Shown here one piece after another: positions 27,701-33,647 of a stretch of DNA of 38,871 nucleotides (position 1 is its first letter; each line of letters opens with the position of its first letter). Location: the NCBI GenBank assembly GCA_017553815.1, contig JAFZJT010000263.1:1-38871 (forward strand), given 5' to 3'. Under the pieces are notes generated by a model. The model searched no databases, was not told the origin of the DNA, and saw nothing but the letters and a program-made list of their open reading frames with translations. This stretch comes from Clostridia bacterium. GTDB taxonomy: Bacteria; Bacillota_A; Clostridia; Christensenellales; CAG-138. The translations under genes and the position numbers were made by a program.

Positions 27701-28464
27701 CGACTGTCGACGGAGGCTATACTGCCACATGCAGTGTTACGGTAAAACCGCAGCAGTTCACGGTCACATTCAACGCAAACGGCGGCAGCGTTTCGCCATC
27801 TTCGATGACTGCGACAGTAGGGCAGGCGCTCGGAGCATTGCCGACACCAACAAGAACGGGGCATAGCTTTACCGGCTGGTTTACATCTGCCAGCGGCGGA
27901 ACGCAGATAACGAGCAATACTGTTTATAATACTGCGAACAACATTACTATTTATGCACACTGGAATGTAAGCACCGTAACCGTACCGAATTTTTCGGGTC
28001 AGTCTCTCAACGCGGCGATAACATGGTGCAACAATAATGGCGTCGGCTATTCGACCAACTACGGATATATGTGGAATTACGACAACAATGTTGTTGTAAG
28101 CAATTCCAATGCAAATGGACAGGTTACAGTCGGATCCAGCATTACCCTGAACGTGAGCAGAGGGCCTAAACCAATAGCTGTTGGTGATTATGTGTATGTA
28201 TCGGGATATTGTTATAGCAATTCCGGCGGCGGAACACAGGGGAAGTACCTCAATGGATATTATTACATCGTCAGGATTTATAAATATGGCGAGGTCTGGT
28301 ATCCATTCTGTGTAAGTACAAATATGGATATCGCGAACGCGCCAGGTTGGGTATCGGAATCTTCTGTGCATCAACGTTCAGGAAATGCTTGGGGGGGAAA
28401 AAACTTTGATGAAAAATCTAATATTTCAATGCGTTTAAGGCAAATGCGAAACACATCGCGTTAA
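24748..28464 (+). CDS. Transmembrane PASTA Ser/Thr kinase with Ig-like and InlB-type repeats
   Basis: This is 1238 residues from the ATG at 24748, 6 nt after CAGGAGGA; an in-frame GTG at 24703 lacks a site. An N-terminal zinc ribbon (CLSC, CPHC; 5-22) precedes the kinase domain (~44-320): Gly-loop GYGGFG (53-58), Lys75, HRDIAPDN (187-194), DFG (207-209), IKPGYSPEEQY. The transmembrane helix is near 347-372. Outside are four PASTA domains (~383-661; VPEGQVISQSIDAG and PAGQVISQDPKAG are diagnostic), which in PknB/PrkC bind muropeptides. Four BIG2 Ig-like domains (~663-1000) with near-identical DNA (GTGACGGCGAAGG units) follow, then an InlB/Flg_new repeat (FNANGGSVSPSS to AHW), a fifth PASTA-like unit, and an unrecognised Y/G-rich end. 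It should sense peptidoglycan while reaching far out from the cell. This is an unusually long ectodomain for the family. Confidence 0.93.
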   Translation: MIIRCLSCMEMFDDRYTVCPHCGYACSEDDREAVHLPLGVVLNNRYIVGRVLGYGGFGATYIAWDGKLEQKVAIKEYLPSEFSTRMPGQSRITVFEGDKHEQYNDGLEKFVDEAKRLAKFQNENGIVKIYDTFKENDTAYIVMEYLDGETLAEYLKENGVIEEDRAVEMLMPVMRSLETVHEAGLIHRDIAPDNIFITKTGEIKLIDFGAARYATTSHSRSLTVIIKPGYSPEEQYRSMGDQGPHTDVYALAATLYKMITGQTPPDAMERRAQYESKSRDILPEPHKLNKNISVNRENALLNAMNVRIEDRTPTVTAFIRELESETPAKRVYGKIKKIDLYNWPLWAKIGIPALLACLAAFGVLLLTGVINFSKYTTKMEIPENIAIAPDVEGMNKDEAIRIIEDNTLLASTSGTVQSEYIPAGTIIIQQPVGGTFIQKNGTVSLTVSSGSGVIEVVDGIATVPYVIWDTEEDAIAKLLEAGLASPEIEYVYDDNVSAGQVISTDPAAGTELPEGSAIKMVVSLGAEAFEMPDVIGKQEQAARDELESKGLVISVSYEKDSSVPEGQVISQSIDAGSNVQRGDEVLLTVSSGKPTIVVADVVGKQKADAEKTLKEQGFKVNVLENYSDTVPAGQVISQDPKAGTSLVEGGTVTVWISKGKQAVSVASISLNKKTMALITGKSESLTATVLPANATNKAVAWASSNTKVAKVDSKGKVTAVSAGEAVITATTADGGKKASCTVTVTNATISVTGVELNVNNLNMNVGNTTTLKATVKPSNATNKNVTWKSGNTSVATVDASGKVTAKAAGETTITVTTVDGGKTATCKVKVSVPVINVTGVTLDRTSATLTVGSTLALKATVKPSNATNNKVTWKSSNIGVATVDSSGKVTAKAAGETTITVTTVDGGYKATCTVTVNVPVTGVTLNIGSLNLTVGSTSTLTATVKPSNATNKSVTWKSSNIGVATVDSKGKVTAKAAGSTTITVTTVDGGYTATCSVTVKPQQFTVTFNANGGSVSPSSMTATVGQALGALPTPTRTGHSFTGWFTSASGGTQITSNTVYNTANNITIYAHWNVSTVTVPNFSGQSLNAAITWCNNNGVGYSTNYGYMWNYDNNVVVSNSNANGQVTVGSSITLNVSRGPKPIAVGDYVYVSGYCYSNSGGGTQGKYLNGYYYIVRIYKYGEVWYPFCVSTNMDIANAPGWVSESSVHQRSGNAWGGKNFDEKSNISMRLRQMRNTSR
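26736..27747 (+). repeat. BIG2-domain coding repeats in the PASTA kinase
   Basis: There are four tandem units of about 240-260 bp. Long shared blocks around 27085-27240, 27330-27480 and 27575-27745 contain AAGCCGAGCAACGCAACGAA and ACGATCACCGTGACGACTGT in each. Similarity at DNA level suggests recent amplification of the Ig-like modules. Confidence 0.85.
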
Positions 28465-28563
28465 TGACCTAAGCTCGAATATGAGCCCATCGTTATGCCT
28501 TTGAGTGAACGCAAAATTATTGACGTGGATAATAATATGACTAGTACCGGAGGGACTTAACCA

Positions 28564-28756
28564 ATGCTCACACGCTGCTTAGGCTGTATGGAACAATATG
28601 ATAGTGAATACAAGGTATGCCCGCGCTGCGGGTATACCGTTTCAAAGGAGGCTCGCGAAGCGATCCACCTTCCCGTTGGCGTTGTTTTGTACAACCGCTA
28701 CATAGTGGGCAGAGTGTTGGGCTACGGCGGGTTTGGCGCAACATATATCGCGTGGG
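28564..28756 (+). pseudogene. Truncated third zinc-ribbon Ser/Thr kinase (5' fragment)
   Basis: This is a 65-residue remnant: an intact start with GGAGGG ribosome binding site, the zinc ribbon (CLGCMEQ, CPRC) and the beginning of a kinase domain through the Gly-loop GYGGFGATYIAWG, then a stop. It parallels the first 65 residues of the PASTA kinase. Bases 28691-28756 are identical to 24875-24940 over 66 bp. Immediately after GCGTGGG the sequence changes into a ParB-like coding piece in another frame, so the kinase body was lost by recombination or insertion. The ribosome binding site and start are intact, so a short zinc-ribbon peptide could still be made. Confidence 0.85.
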
Positions 28757-28916
28757 GCTGAAAAGCATTCCTGCTGTGGAACTCGACATCAGCCGAGATG
28801 AAACTGCCGTTGCGCTTGTGGACAGCAATCTGCACCGCGAGCACATACTGCCGAGTGAAAGGGCGTTTGCATATAAACTCAAGCTTGATGCGCTTTCAAG
28901 GCAGGACGAGCATTGA
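28757..28916 (+). pseudogene. ParB-like fragment fused to the kinase remnant
   Basis: The +1-shifted frame reads LKSIPAVELDISRDETAVAL, then VDSNLHREHILPSERAFAYK and LKLDALSRQ. This is the C-terminal part of a ParB/Spo0J N-terminal nuclease-like domain as seen in clostridial plasmids and integrative elements (VDSN-x2-RE-x-ILPSE-x-AFAYK). Neither the start of the domain nor the DNA-binding half is present; the frame closes at TGA (28914-28916) inside a terminator stem. It is a relic of a mobile element that recombined into the third kinase gene. Confidence 0.8.
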
Positions 28917-28952
28917 TAACGGATTTGGTATCGATGCTCGTTTTTGTTTTAT
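28907..28952 (+). terminator. Rho-independent terminator after the ParB fragment
   Basis: CGAGCATTGAT (28907-28917) pairs with ATCGATGCTCG (28930-28940) over 11 bp, with one G-T wobble, followed by TTTTTGTTTT. It is a textbook intrinsic terminator on the plus strand and the first one after the kinase genes. It may end the secretion/signalling transcript. Confidence 0.85.
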
Positions 28953-28989
28953 TGTGTTTTTGGGGCACAATGCCAATCGTTGGGGTTGA

Positions 28990-29305
28990 ACCATAATCAA
29001 AAACCCCAGCAGGCTTCCTGAGGCGATTATCCCGCCATCCGCAGAATAGAATGTGATGTTGACGGCGCAAAGGAGCATTTCGGGATAGGTGTTTTCCGCA
29101 TAGAAGTCAACAAAAGTACCGCCGTCCTCTTCGTAAACAATGATATTCTTAAAGGTGATGTAGCGCTTGTAGTGATCGTTTCCGTAGATAATATTTCCGC
29201 ATGCGTCCCGCGCTTCGGTCGCATCGGGTTCCGGCGCAAGCGGCTTCGTTATCGTTCGCTGCTTCGAGCCTCCGCCCGAGGTGTGTCCGCGAGGACGGCT
29301 TGCCT
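28990..29305 (-). pseudogene. Antisense coding remnant of unknown protein
   Basis: On the minus strand an open frame of about 100 codons without a start reads CGNIIYGNDHYKRYITFKNI, IVYEEDGGTFVDFYAENTYP and EMLLCAVNITFYSADGGIIA. The balanced, β-rich composition looks like genuine protein, unlike the other frames here. It opens after a TAG and loses coding character after SGSLLG. No ribosome binding site or family was recognised. It is probably the central part of a mobile-element gene cut at both ends. Confidence 0.5.
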
Positions 29306-29478
29306 ACTGCGGAGAAAGGACGAGCTGCAAGGTCTTGCGCTGTCCATTTCTTGCAAAGCTCATCATCACCGGCAAAGCGAGTCGAGCAGATGTCTTGCGC
29401 GAGACCATGAGCAGGATACGCAACGCCGCCTTCATTCGGCGGCTCAACAGTTTGTTAAGAGAAAGTGAGGATGATCCA

Positions 29479-29886
29479 ATGAAATTCAGAAACGAAAAGC
29501 ACCGCCTTGCGTTTGAGGCGGCCATATCGAAGCTCGACCGAAAGAACAATGCACTTATGTCCGCTGTGTATTTGCTGACAGCCGACAGAGCCTTGTGGAA
29601 TCAAACGGGAAAGTGCGTGTTTAAGAGCGGCATCGCGTTTGAGAGTTTCAAGGGAAGCTCATGCACCCCGAACGGATATACCCTGTTCTGCTGTGCGAAG
29701 GATCTGTATTCGGGAACCAAGCACCTGACCATCGCCGACCTTGCGGATACGGAGCTTGTGCCGCCCGGCATCTTCGAGCTTGTTTGCAGTGCAATGGCTA
29801 TAAGAAGGTTCGGACTTGGAGCTATAGGATATTCTATCGCAAAACAATTCTCTGCACACATCAAACAATCTTACTTTAACGAATGA
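29479..29886 (+). CDS. Conserved mobile-element-type hypothetical protein, possibly 3'-truncated
   Basis: This is 135 residues from the ATG at 29479, with GAGG 10 nt upstream. The start MKFRNEKHRLAFEAAISKLD and the blocks YLLTADRALWN, YTLFCCAKDLYSGTKHLTIA and IFELVCSAMAIRRFG recall small proteins common in clostridial conjugative elements and plasmids (DUF6075-like at the N terminus, though I am not sure of the family). No enzymatic motif is visible. The last ~17 residues run antisense to the start of another frame with a good minus-strand promoter, so the true C terminus may have been replaced at that junction. It lies with the ParB fragment and the antisense remnant in a decayed island. Confidence 0.6.
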   Translation: MKFRNEKHRLAFEAAISKLDRKNNALMSAVYLLTADRALWNQTGKCVFKSGIAFESFKGSSCTPNGYTLFCCAKDLYSGTKHLTIADLADTELVPPGIFELVCSAMAIRRFGLGAIGYSIAKQFSAHIKQSYFNE

Positions 29887-29991
29887 TGTTACGCCACTAG
29901 CATGATATGCCTCTATCAAGATAGGGCTTTGACAGGAACGTAACAATTCTGCGGTAACTTTGAATTCGTTTTCTCTGTTTGCGTACTCCAT
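29825..29991 (-). pseudogene. 5' fragment of a minus-strand gene with intact promoter
   Basis: From the ATG at 29991 the minus strand encodes MEYANRENEFKVTAELLRSC, then PILIEAYHASGVTSF and VKVRLFDVCRELFCDR. The composition is convincing. GGTGAAA stands before the ATG, and a TGGACA-17-TATAAT promoter lies 45 bp upstream. Beyond about 29825 the frame runs antisense to the conserved plus-strand gene and loses coding character, although no stop occurs until 29659. It is best read as the start of a gene truncated by rearrangement. Family not recognised. Confidence 0.45.
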
Positions 29992-30035
29992 ATTTTCACC
30001 AAAATCAATCGATAATTAGGAATTATCCTGCAATT

Positions 30036-30064
30036 ATTATATCATTATTCCGAACAAATGTCCA
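30036..30064 (-). promoter_or_regulatory. Sigma-A-type promoter, minus strand
   Basis: On the minus strand, TGGACA (30059-30064) and TATAAT (30036-30041) have a 17-bp spacing, one mismatch from consensus in the -35. It faces the truncated MEYANRENE frame and starts directly after the end of agrB. Confidence 0.7.
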
Positions 30065-30093
30065 CATGGTTTTAAGACTCCTATGTTGTCTGT

Positions 30094-30699
30094 TTAGTCC
30101 GTCGTCACCTTGCCCGTGTTCAGATAAGTTTTGTCTGTGTTTTTGCTAAACCATCCAATTAGCAAAAAGATTGCGGTGGATAGGTATCCCATAAAGGCAG
30201 GCATAGCCATCGTTGATTTCAAAAGCATCAGTGCAATAATTGCCGCGAATTCTACTGCGGCATATACGCGAGCAATAGTTCGCGTTTTATAAAAACGCTT
30301 TTGCGATATTGGGTGGTTTTTATGAATGACAGGTGCCGCGAAGAACAAAACACAATAACCTATCAACAACAGGAAAATCAACAATAGGAGCTGAGCTTTG
30401 AGTATGTATTCTGAAAGCAGAATAGAGAGTACTCCCAGTCCGACAGAAACGAGCGTACATGCGAAGTGTGTAGTCGCATGCGCACCTCCAACAATCATTC
30501 TAAGCGGAAGCCATGCAAGTATGAATACCAGCATATAAACCGGTTTATTGATAGCAAGACCTACAATCATAAGCAAAGAAAGTATTAGTGCGGTTGAAAG
30601 CGTACACTCGATGCCGTATGCATATACGTCTTCCATTTCTTGCTCTGCGCCATATCGCACTAAAGCTTTGGCTATTCTTATTGAGAATGACCGTATCAT
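30094..30699 (-). CDS. agrB: AgrB-like peptide-processing membrane endopeptidase
   Basis: This 201-residue integral membrane cysteine peptidase cleaves the C-terminal tail of the AgrD prepeptide and forms the thiolactone ring of the signal peptide. The catalytic motif GGAHATTHFAC gives His74 and Cys81, the same 7-residue spacing as the His77/Cys84 pair of staphylococcal AgrB. Five or six hydrophobic helices follow the family pattern (LRMIVGG is conserved before the His). The ATG has AGGTAA upstream and lies 5 bp after the stop of the response regulator gene, so it is third in an agrC-agrA-agrB unit. There is no agrD directly upstream or downstream as is usual; the matching prepeptide gene is the divergent one at 32876. 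Confidence 0.92.
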   Translation of the reverse strand: MIRSFSIRIAKALVRYGAEQEMEDVYAYGIECTLSTALILSLLMIVGLAINKPVYMLVFILAWLPLRMIVGGAHATTHFACTLVSVGLGVLSILLSEYILKAQLLLLIFLLLIGYCVLFFAAPVIHKNHPISQKRFYKTRTIARVYAAVEFAAIIALMLLKSTMAMPAFMGYLSTAIFLLIGWFSKNTDKTYLNTGKVTTD

Positions 30700-30704
30700 T
30701 GCTT

Positions 30705-31397
30705 TTACCTCATATCAAGAAACGCTTCAAACAATGCGCTGGAATACTTTTTGGCAATAGTCAATCTCGCGCCATTCTTCATCTCAACGGCATCTTTGGT
30801 CAACTGTATGGTTTGCAGCACATTTATTATTTGCGATCTGCCTATCTGAACAAATTGTTTCGGCAGGTCATGCTTTAACTCGGATATGGTTTTCCGCTCC
30901 TTAAATACACCCGAAGCGGTATGCACAACGATATAATGATCCAGCACCTCAAAGAAAAGTATTTCGCGCATTGGAATACTGATGATTTTATGGCTTGAGC
31001 GAATATGATAACTGGCGTTCAGACTGTTTTTAACTTCATACGCCGTCTTATCCATACACTCAAAGAGCCTGCGTTCAAAATCGGATGCATTTTTATCGAT
31101 AAACCGCAGCGCATTCACTTCGTAGCCGTCTATACTGTATTCCGTATGGCTTGAAACAAAAACTATGGGGATTCCGCTGCCGCCAGCGCGCAGTTCACGG
31201 GCAAACTCAACGCCATCCATTCCGGGCATTTCAACATCAAGCAGCAGACAATCAAACAGCGAAAGCTCCTTTGCTTCAAAAGCGGAACAGAAGTGCGTGA
31301 CGATTGCTTTATTACCGCTGCTTTCCGCCCATTTGGAAACGGCATCCGCAAGTCTTTTGGCATGTTCGGCATTGTCCTCAAACAGGGCTATTCTCAT
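30705..31397 (-). CDS. agrA: AgrA-like LytTR response regulator
   Basis: This is a 230-residue two-component regulator. The receiver domain (1-125) has acidic FEDN near residues 6-9 and phospho-acceptor Asp54 in LLLDVEMPGMDG. The LytTR DNA-binding domain (~130-230) includes ILFFEVLDHYIVVHTASG, FVQIGRSQIINV and the basic ARLTIAKKYSSALFEAF end. LytTR proteins bind direct repeats spaced by two helical turns, and such a pair lies in front of agrD (32782-32814). Its start overlaps the kinase stop by 4 bp, so expression is coupled. It would be phosphorylated by the kinase encoded immediately upstream. Confidence 0.93.
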   Translation of the reverse strand: MRIALFEDNAEHAKRLADAVSKWAESSGNKAIVTHFCSAFEAKELSLFDCLLLDVEMPGMDGVEFARELRAGGSGIPIVFVSSHTEYSIDGYEVNALRFIDKNASDFERRLFECMDKTAYEVKNSLNASYHIRSSHKIISIPMREILFFEVLDHYIVVHTASGVFKERKTISELKHDLPKQFVQIGRSQIINVLQTIQLTKDAVEMKNGARLTIAKKYSSALFEAFLDMR

Positions 31398-32704
31398 CTT
31401 TTATCCTCCAACGGCAATAGAATATTGACTTCAAAACTATGCTGCATAGGCTCGATCTTCAAAAAGCCTCCATGCTTTGATACAATCTGGCTGACCCTGT
31501 CCAATCCGATGCCGTGAATGCTCTTGTCCTTCTTTGTTGTGGCAAGCTTTTCTTCATTATAGAGATAATTGCCGTTACACGGATTCTTGATGGAGATCGC
31601 AAGCATACCGCCTTTGTCTATCATTGAAAAACTGAATCTTCGCTCCTCGCGAGGAAGCAGGCTTACGGCTTCTATTGCGTTGTCCATCAGGTTCATAATG
31701 ATCGAGCAGGCAGCCATTTGCTCTATTCCAATGCTTTCAGGAATTGCAATCGTATGCTCAACGGCAATTCCTTCATTATCGGCAAGAATGAGCTTTCCGG
31801 AGAAGGTTGCATCGATCGCAGGATTGCCGGTGCTTATGATGAGCTCCGTTTCATTGGCAGCGCCGGTTATTTCATTAAGATATGATCTCAAGCTGTCCGT
31901 TTCTTCGTTATCGATCAGCTTCGATACAGTTTCAAGCATCCCCTTGATATCATGCCTGAATCCACGAACATAATCGTACATTGCGCTGACCTGCGAAATA
32001 TGTTCGGATTCCAGCTTTGTTATTTGCAGTTCCTTTTCGGTTTGAATATGCTTACGGTACAGTCCGGAGAGGTATCCGGAAAGAGCCAGCAGGGATATGC
32101 TCAAAAACAGTATTGCAAAGCATTGTATCCATGATAAGACCGAATTATCATATGATTCGGGTGAAACCAATTCGGAGAAACAATACATCGCGACCGCGAT
32201 GCCGATTAGCGATATTACTACTGTTATCGCGCGAAGCAAAACAGGCAATTCCCCGTCGGAATTCCTTATCCTTATAAGCGGCACGAGCATAATAAAATTA
32301 AGCAATACATACATAATCTGGGCAATAATGCGCGAAACTTGCCCAGGAATAAGCGCTGCATATCCCCATTTATTGTAGAATACCAAAAGCAAAACAGAGT
32401 TTGAAATACTGAAGATTATCGCCGGGACTATGCTCCAAATGCATTTCATTGAAGCCGAACCCTTGAAAAAGATAATAGCGTAGACAAGATCCAGCGGCAT
32501 CACAATCAGCGGCAATGCAAACCATGGCAGAGAGAGGAGGTTTGAAATGAAAGTAATGGTTGCAAGCACCGGAAGCATTGCGAGCGCAACGTACTTCTTA
32601 TGAGGCTCGCACGCAAACTTGCTTTTATATAGAAGATAGGTAACGACTGCTTCGCTCAAGCAGACGAGCCATTCAAATGATTGAATCAAGAAGTCCTTCA
32701 TCAT
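31394..32704 (-). CDS. agrC: AgrC-like sensor histidine kinase (GHKL family)
   Basis: This 436-residue membrane sensor of the autoinducing peptide has six or more N-terminal transmembrane helices (~1-210) and a linker helix (HIQTEKELQITKLESEHISQ). The H-box FRHDIKGMLETV has His251. The HATPase has an N-box NLMDNAIEAV (Asn342) and a G-box HGIGLDRVSQIV, typical of the AgrC/LytS-like HPK10 group. Two adjacent ATG codons (32704 and 32701) follow a GGAGG; the second has better spacing. It is first in the agrC-agrA-agrB unit with a near-consensus promoter. Confidence 0.93.
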   Translation of the reverse strand: MMKDFLIQSFEWLVCLSEAVVTYLLYKSKFACEPHKKYVALAMLPVLATITFISNLLSLPWFALPLIVMPLDLVYAIIFFKGSASMKCIWSIVPAIIFSISNSVLLLVFYNKWGYAALIPGQVSRIIAQIMYVLLNFIMLVPLIRIRNSDGELPVLLRAITVVISLIGIAVAMYCFSELVSPESYDNSVLSWIQCFAILFLSISLLALSGYLSGLYRKHIQTEKELQITKLESEHISQVSAMYDYVRGFRHDIKGMLETVSKLIDNEETDSLRSYLNEITGAANETELIISTGNPAIDATFSGKLILADNEGIAVEHTIAIPESIGIEQMAACSIIMNLMDNAIEAVSLLPREERRFSFSMIDKGGMLAISIKNPCNGNYLYNEEKLATTKKDKSIHGIGLDRVSQIVSKHGGFLKIEPMQHSFEVNILLPLEDKR

Positions 32705-32728
32705 TATCCTCCAAATCGCTTTTATTTG

Positions 32729-32757
32729 ATTATAGCGTTAAAAAAGGTGAAGGTCAA
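32729..32757 (-). promoter_or_regulatory. agrCAB promoter
   Basis: On the minus strand, TTGACC (32752-32757) and TATAAT (32729-32734) have a 17-bp spacing, giving a near-consensus housekeeping promoter 25 bp before the agrC start. This suggests constitutive sensor expression, in contrast to the divergent agrD promoter, which has no proper -35. Confidence 0.8.
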
Positions 32758-32781
32758 TTCAAATAAACAGGTGAAACAAAC

Positions 32782-32847
32782 TTTTTACGACAGAAAACGG
32801 TGTTTTTACGACAGTTGTGCGCACTGGCGTTATTTATATGTTATACT
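32782..32847 (+). promoter_or_regulatory. LytTR/AgrA operator candidate and agrD promoter
   Basis: The 12-bp sequence TTTTTACGACAG occurs twice, at 32782-32793 and 32803-32814, with a period of exactly 21 bp or two helical turns. This is the spacing of LytTR-family (AgrA) direct repeats, and ACAG-(TT) resembles the AgrA half site. A TATACT -10 at 32842-32847 stands 28 bp downstream with no good -35, as expected for an activator-dependent promoter. AgrA binding is inferred from form and context. Confidence 0.75.
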
Positions 32848-32875
32848 GTAAAAAAACAAGAAGGAGGTGAAATCA

Positions 32876-33013
32876 ATGAAGAAGGCTCGTATACTTACAG
32901 CAGTTGCATCTGTTTTCGCAGTTGTTTTTGCATTTGCGGCGAATGCATTTGCTGCAGCACCATGTTTCGGTCCGTTTTATGAGCCCGAGATCCCGCAGAA
33001 ACTCAAGAAGTGA
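32876..33013 (+). CDS. agrD: AgrD-like cyclic peptide autoinducer precursor
   Basis: This 45-residue prepeptide lies behind a perfect AGGAGGTGA ribosome binding site. It has an N-terminal basic and hydrophobic leader (MKKARILTAVASVFAVVFAF), a central AANAFAAAPCFGPF, and the acidic C-terminal tail YEPEIPQKLKK. The tail matches the AgrD recognition segment (xEP-x-xP-x-x-L-K/R-K; compare DEPKVPKNLTK in S. aureus). By that alignment AgrB would cut after Phe34 and close a five-residue thiolactone Cys-Phe-Gly-Pro-Phe from Cys30, with an alanine/proline exocyclic tail. The ring boundary could also include Tyr35. It is divergent from agrC-agrA-agrB and first in an operon with a secreted protein and an export system. 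It is below common gene-calling length limits and probably unannotated. Confidence 0.9.
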   Translation: MKKARILTAVASVFAVVFAFAANAFAAAPCFGPFYEPEIPQKLKK

Positions 33014-33082
33014 CGAAAGCGTCGACCGAAACAAACTGTCTTTACCCATCGACCAAAAATCAAACGAAAGGAAGTACCAACA

Positions 33083-33637
33083 ATGAAAAAACTTTTCCCC
33101 AAAATCATCGCTATCGCCATGGTGCTTATTATGGCGGTGCAGGTTTCCGGAGCTGCATTAGCCGCAACAGTATCATGGCCCTCCGGTAACTATACCTATG
33201 TTGCAGAGGTTATCAAGAAAGGCGTTCCCGGATCACTTCCGGTAAATGTGACTTCCAGCGAAACTTATCATACTATGGGCACGGCGAACTACATCTACGC
33301 CGGCATACGGTCAGTAACGTCGCCCGGTGACGTTGAGTTCCCTTCTGCCTATGCAAGTCGGCTGAGACAAGCCGCAACTGCCGAAGGCGTTAATTACACG
33401 CTAACATCAAATGTGAACTTTACGCAGAACAAAAGAATCCCTCCAAACTACGCCACAGGAACATACTGCCTCGTTTCTACGGTATTGGGAGTAAGCGGCG
33501 AATACCATGTTTATAAGATCGGAGGCGGCGCATCAAGCACCATTAAATCAGGAACATTCGCCTGCGCTCCTGTCGGGTATTCCGGAGTAATAACAGGACT
33601 CTATCTTATGTCGCTCGGTGAACAGCCCATCAACTGA
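33083..33637 (+). CDS. Small secreted protein of unknown function, Agr operon
   Basis: This is a 184-residue secreted protein with a clear signal peptide (MKKLFPKIIAIAMVLIMAVQ, cleavage near AALAA). The mature ~155 residues are rich in Ser, Thr, Tyr and Gly and are predicted β-strand (YTYVAEVIKKGVPGSLPVNV; CLVSTVLGVSGEYHVYKIGG). It contains two cysteines (TYCLV, FACAP) that could pair. No family recognised. Ribosome binding site GAAAGGAAG; 69 bp after agrD, so probably cotranscribed and density-controlled. It could be a secreted effector, bacteriocin-like protein or surface component. Confidence 0.8.
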   Translation: MKKLFPKIIAIAMVLIMAVQVSGAALAATVSWPSGNYTYVAEVIKKGVPGSLPVNVTSSETYHTMGTANYIYAGIRSVTSPGDVEFPSAYASRLRQAATAEGVNYTLTSNVNFTQNKRIPPNYATGTYCLVSTVLGVSGEYHVYKIGGGASSTIKSGTFACAPVGYSGVITGLYLMSLGEQPIN

Positions 33638-33647
33638 AAACACATTT

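Noticed and set aside
29172..29468. Plus-strand ORFs upstream of the conserved hypothetical gene
   Set aside because: Arg- and Ser-rich noise frames opposite and beyond the antisense remnant, with no start signals.
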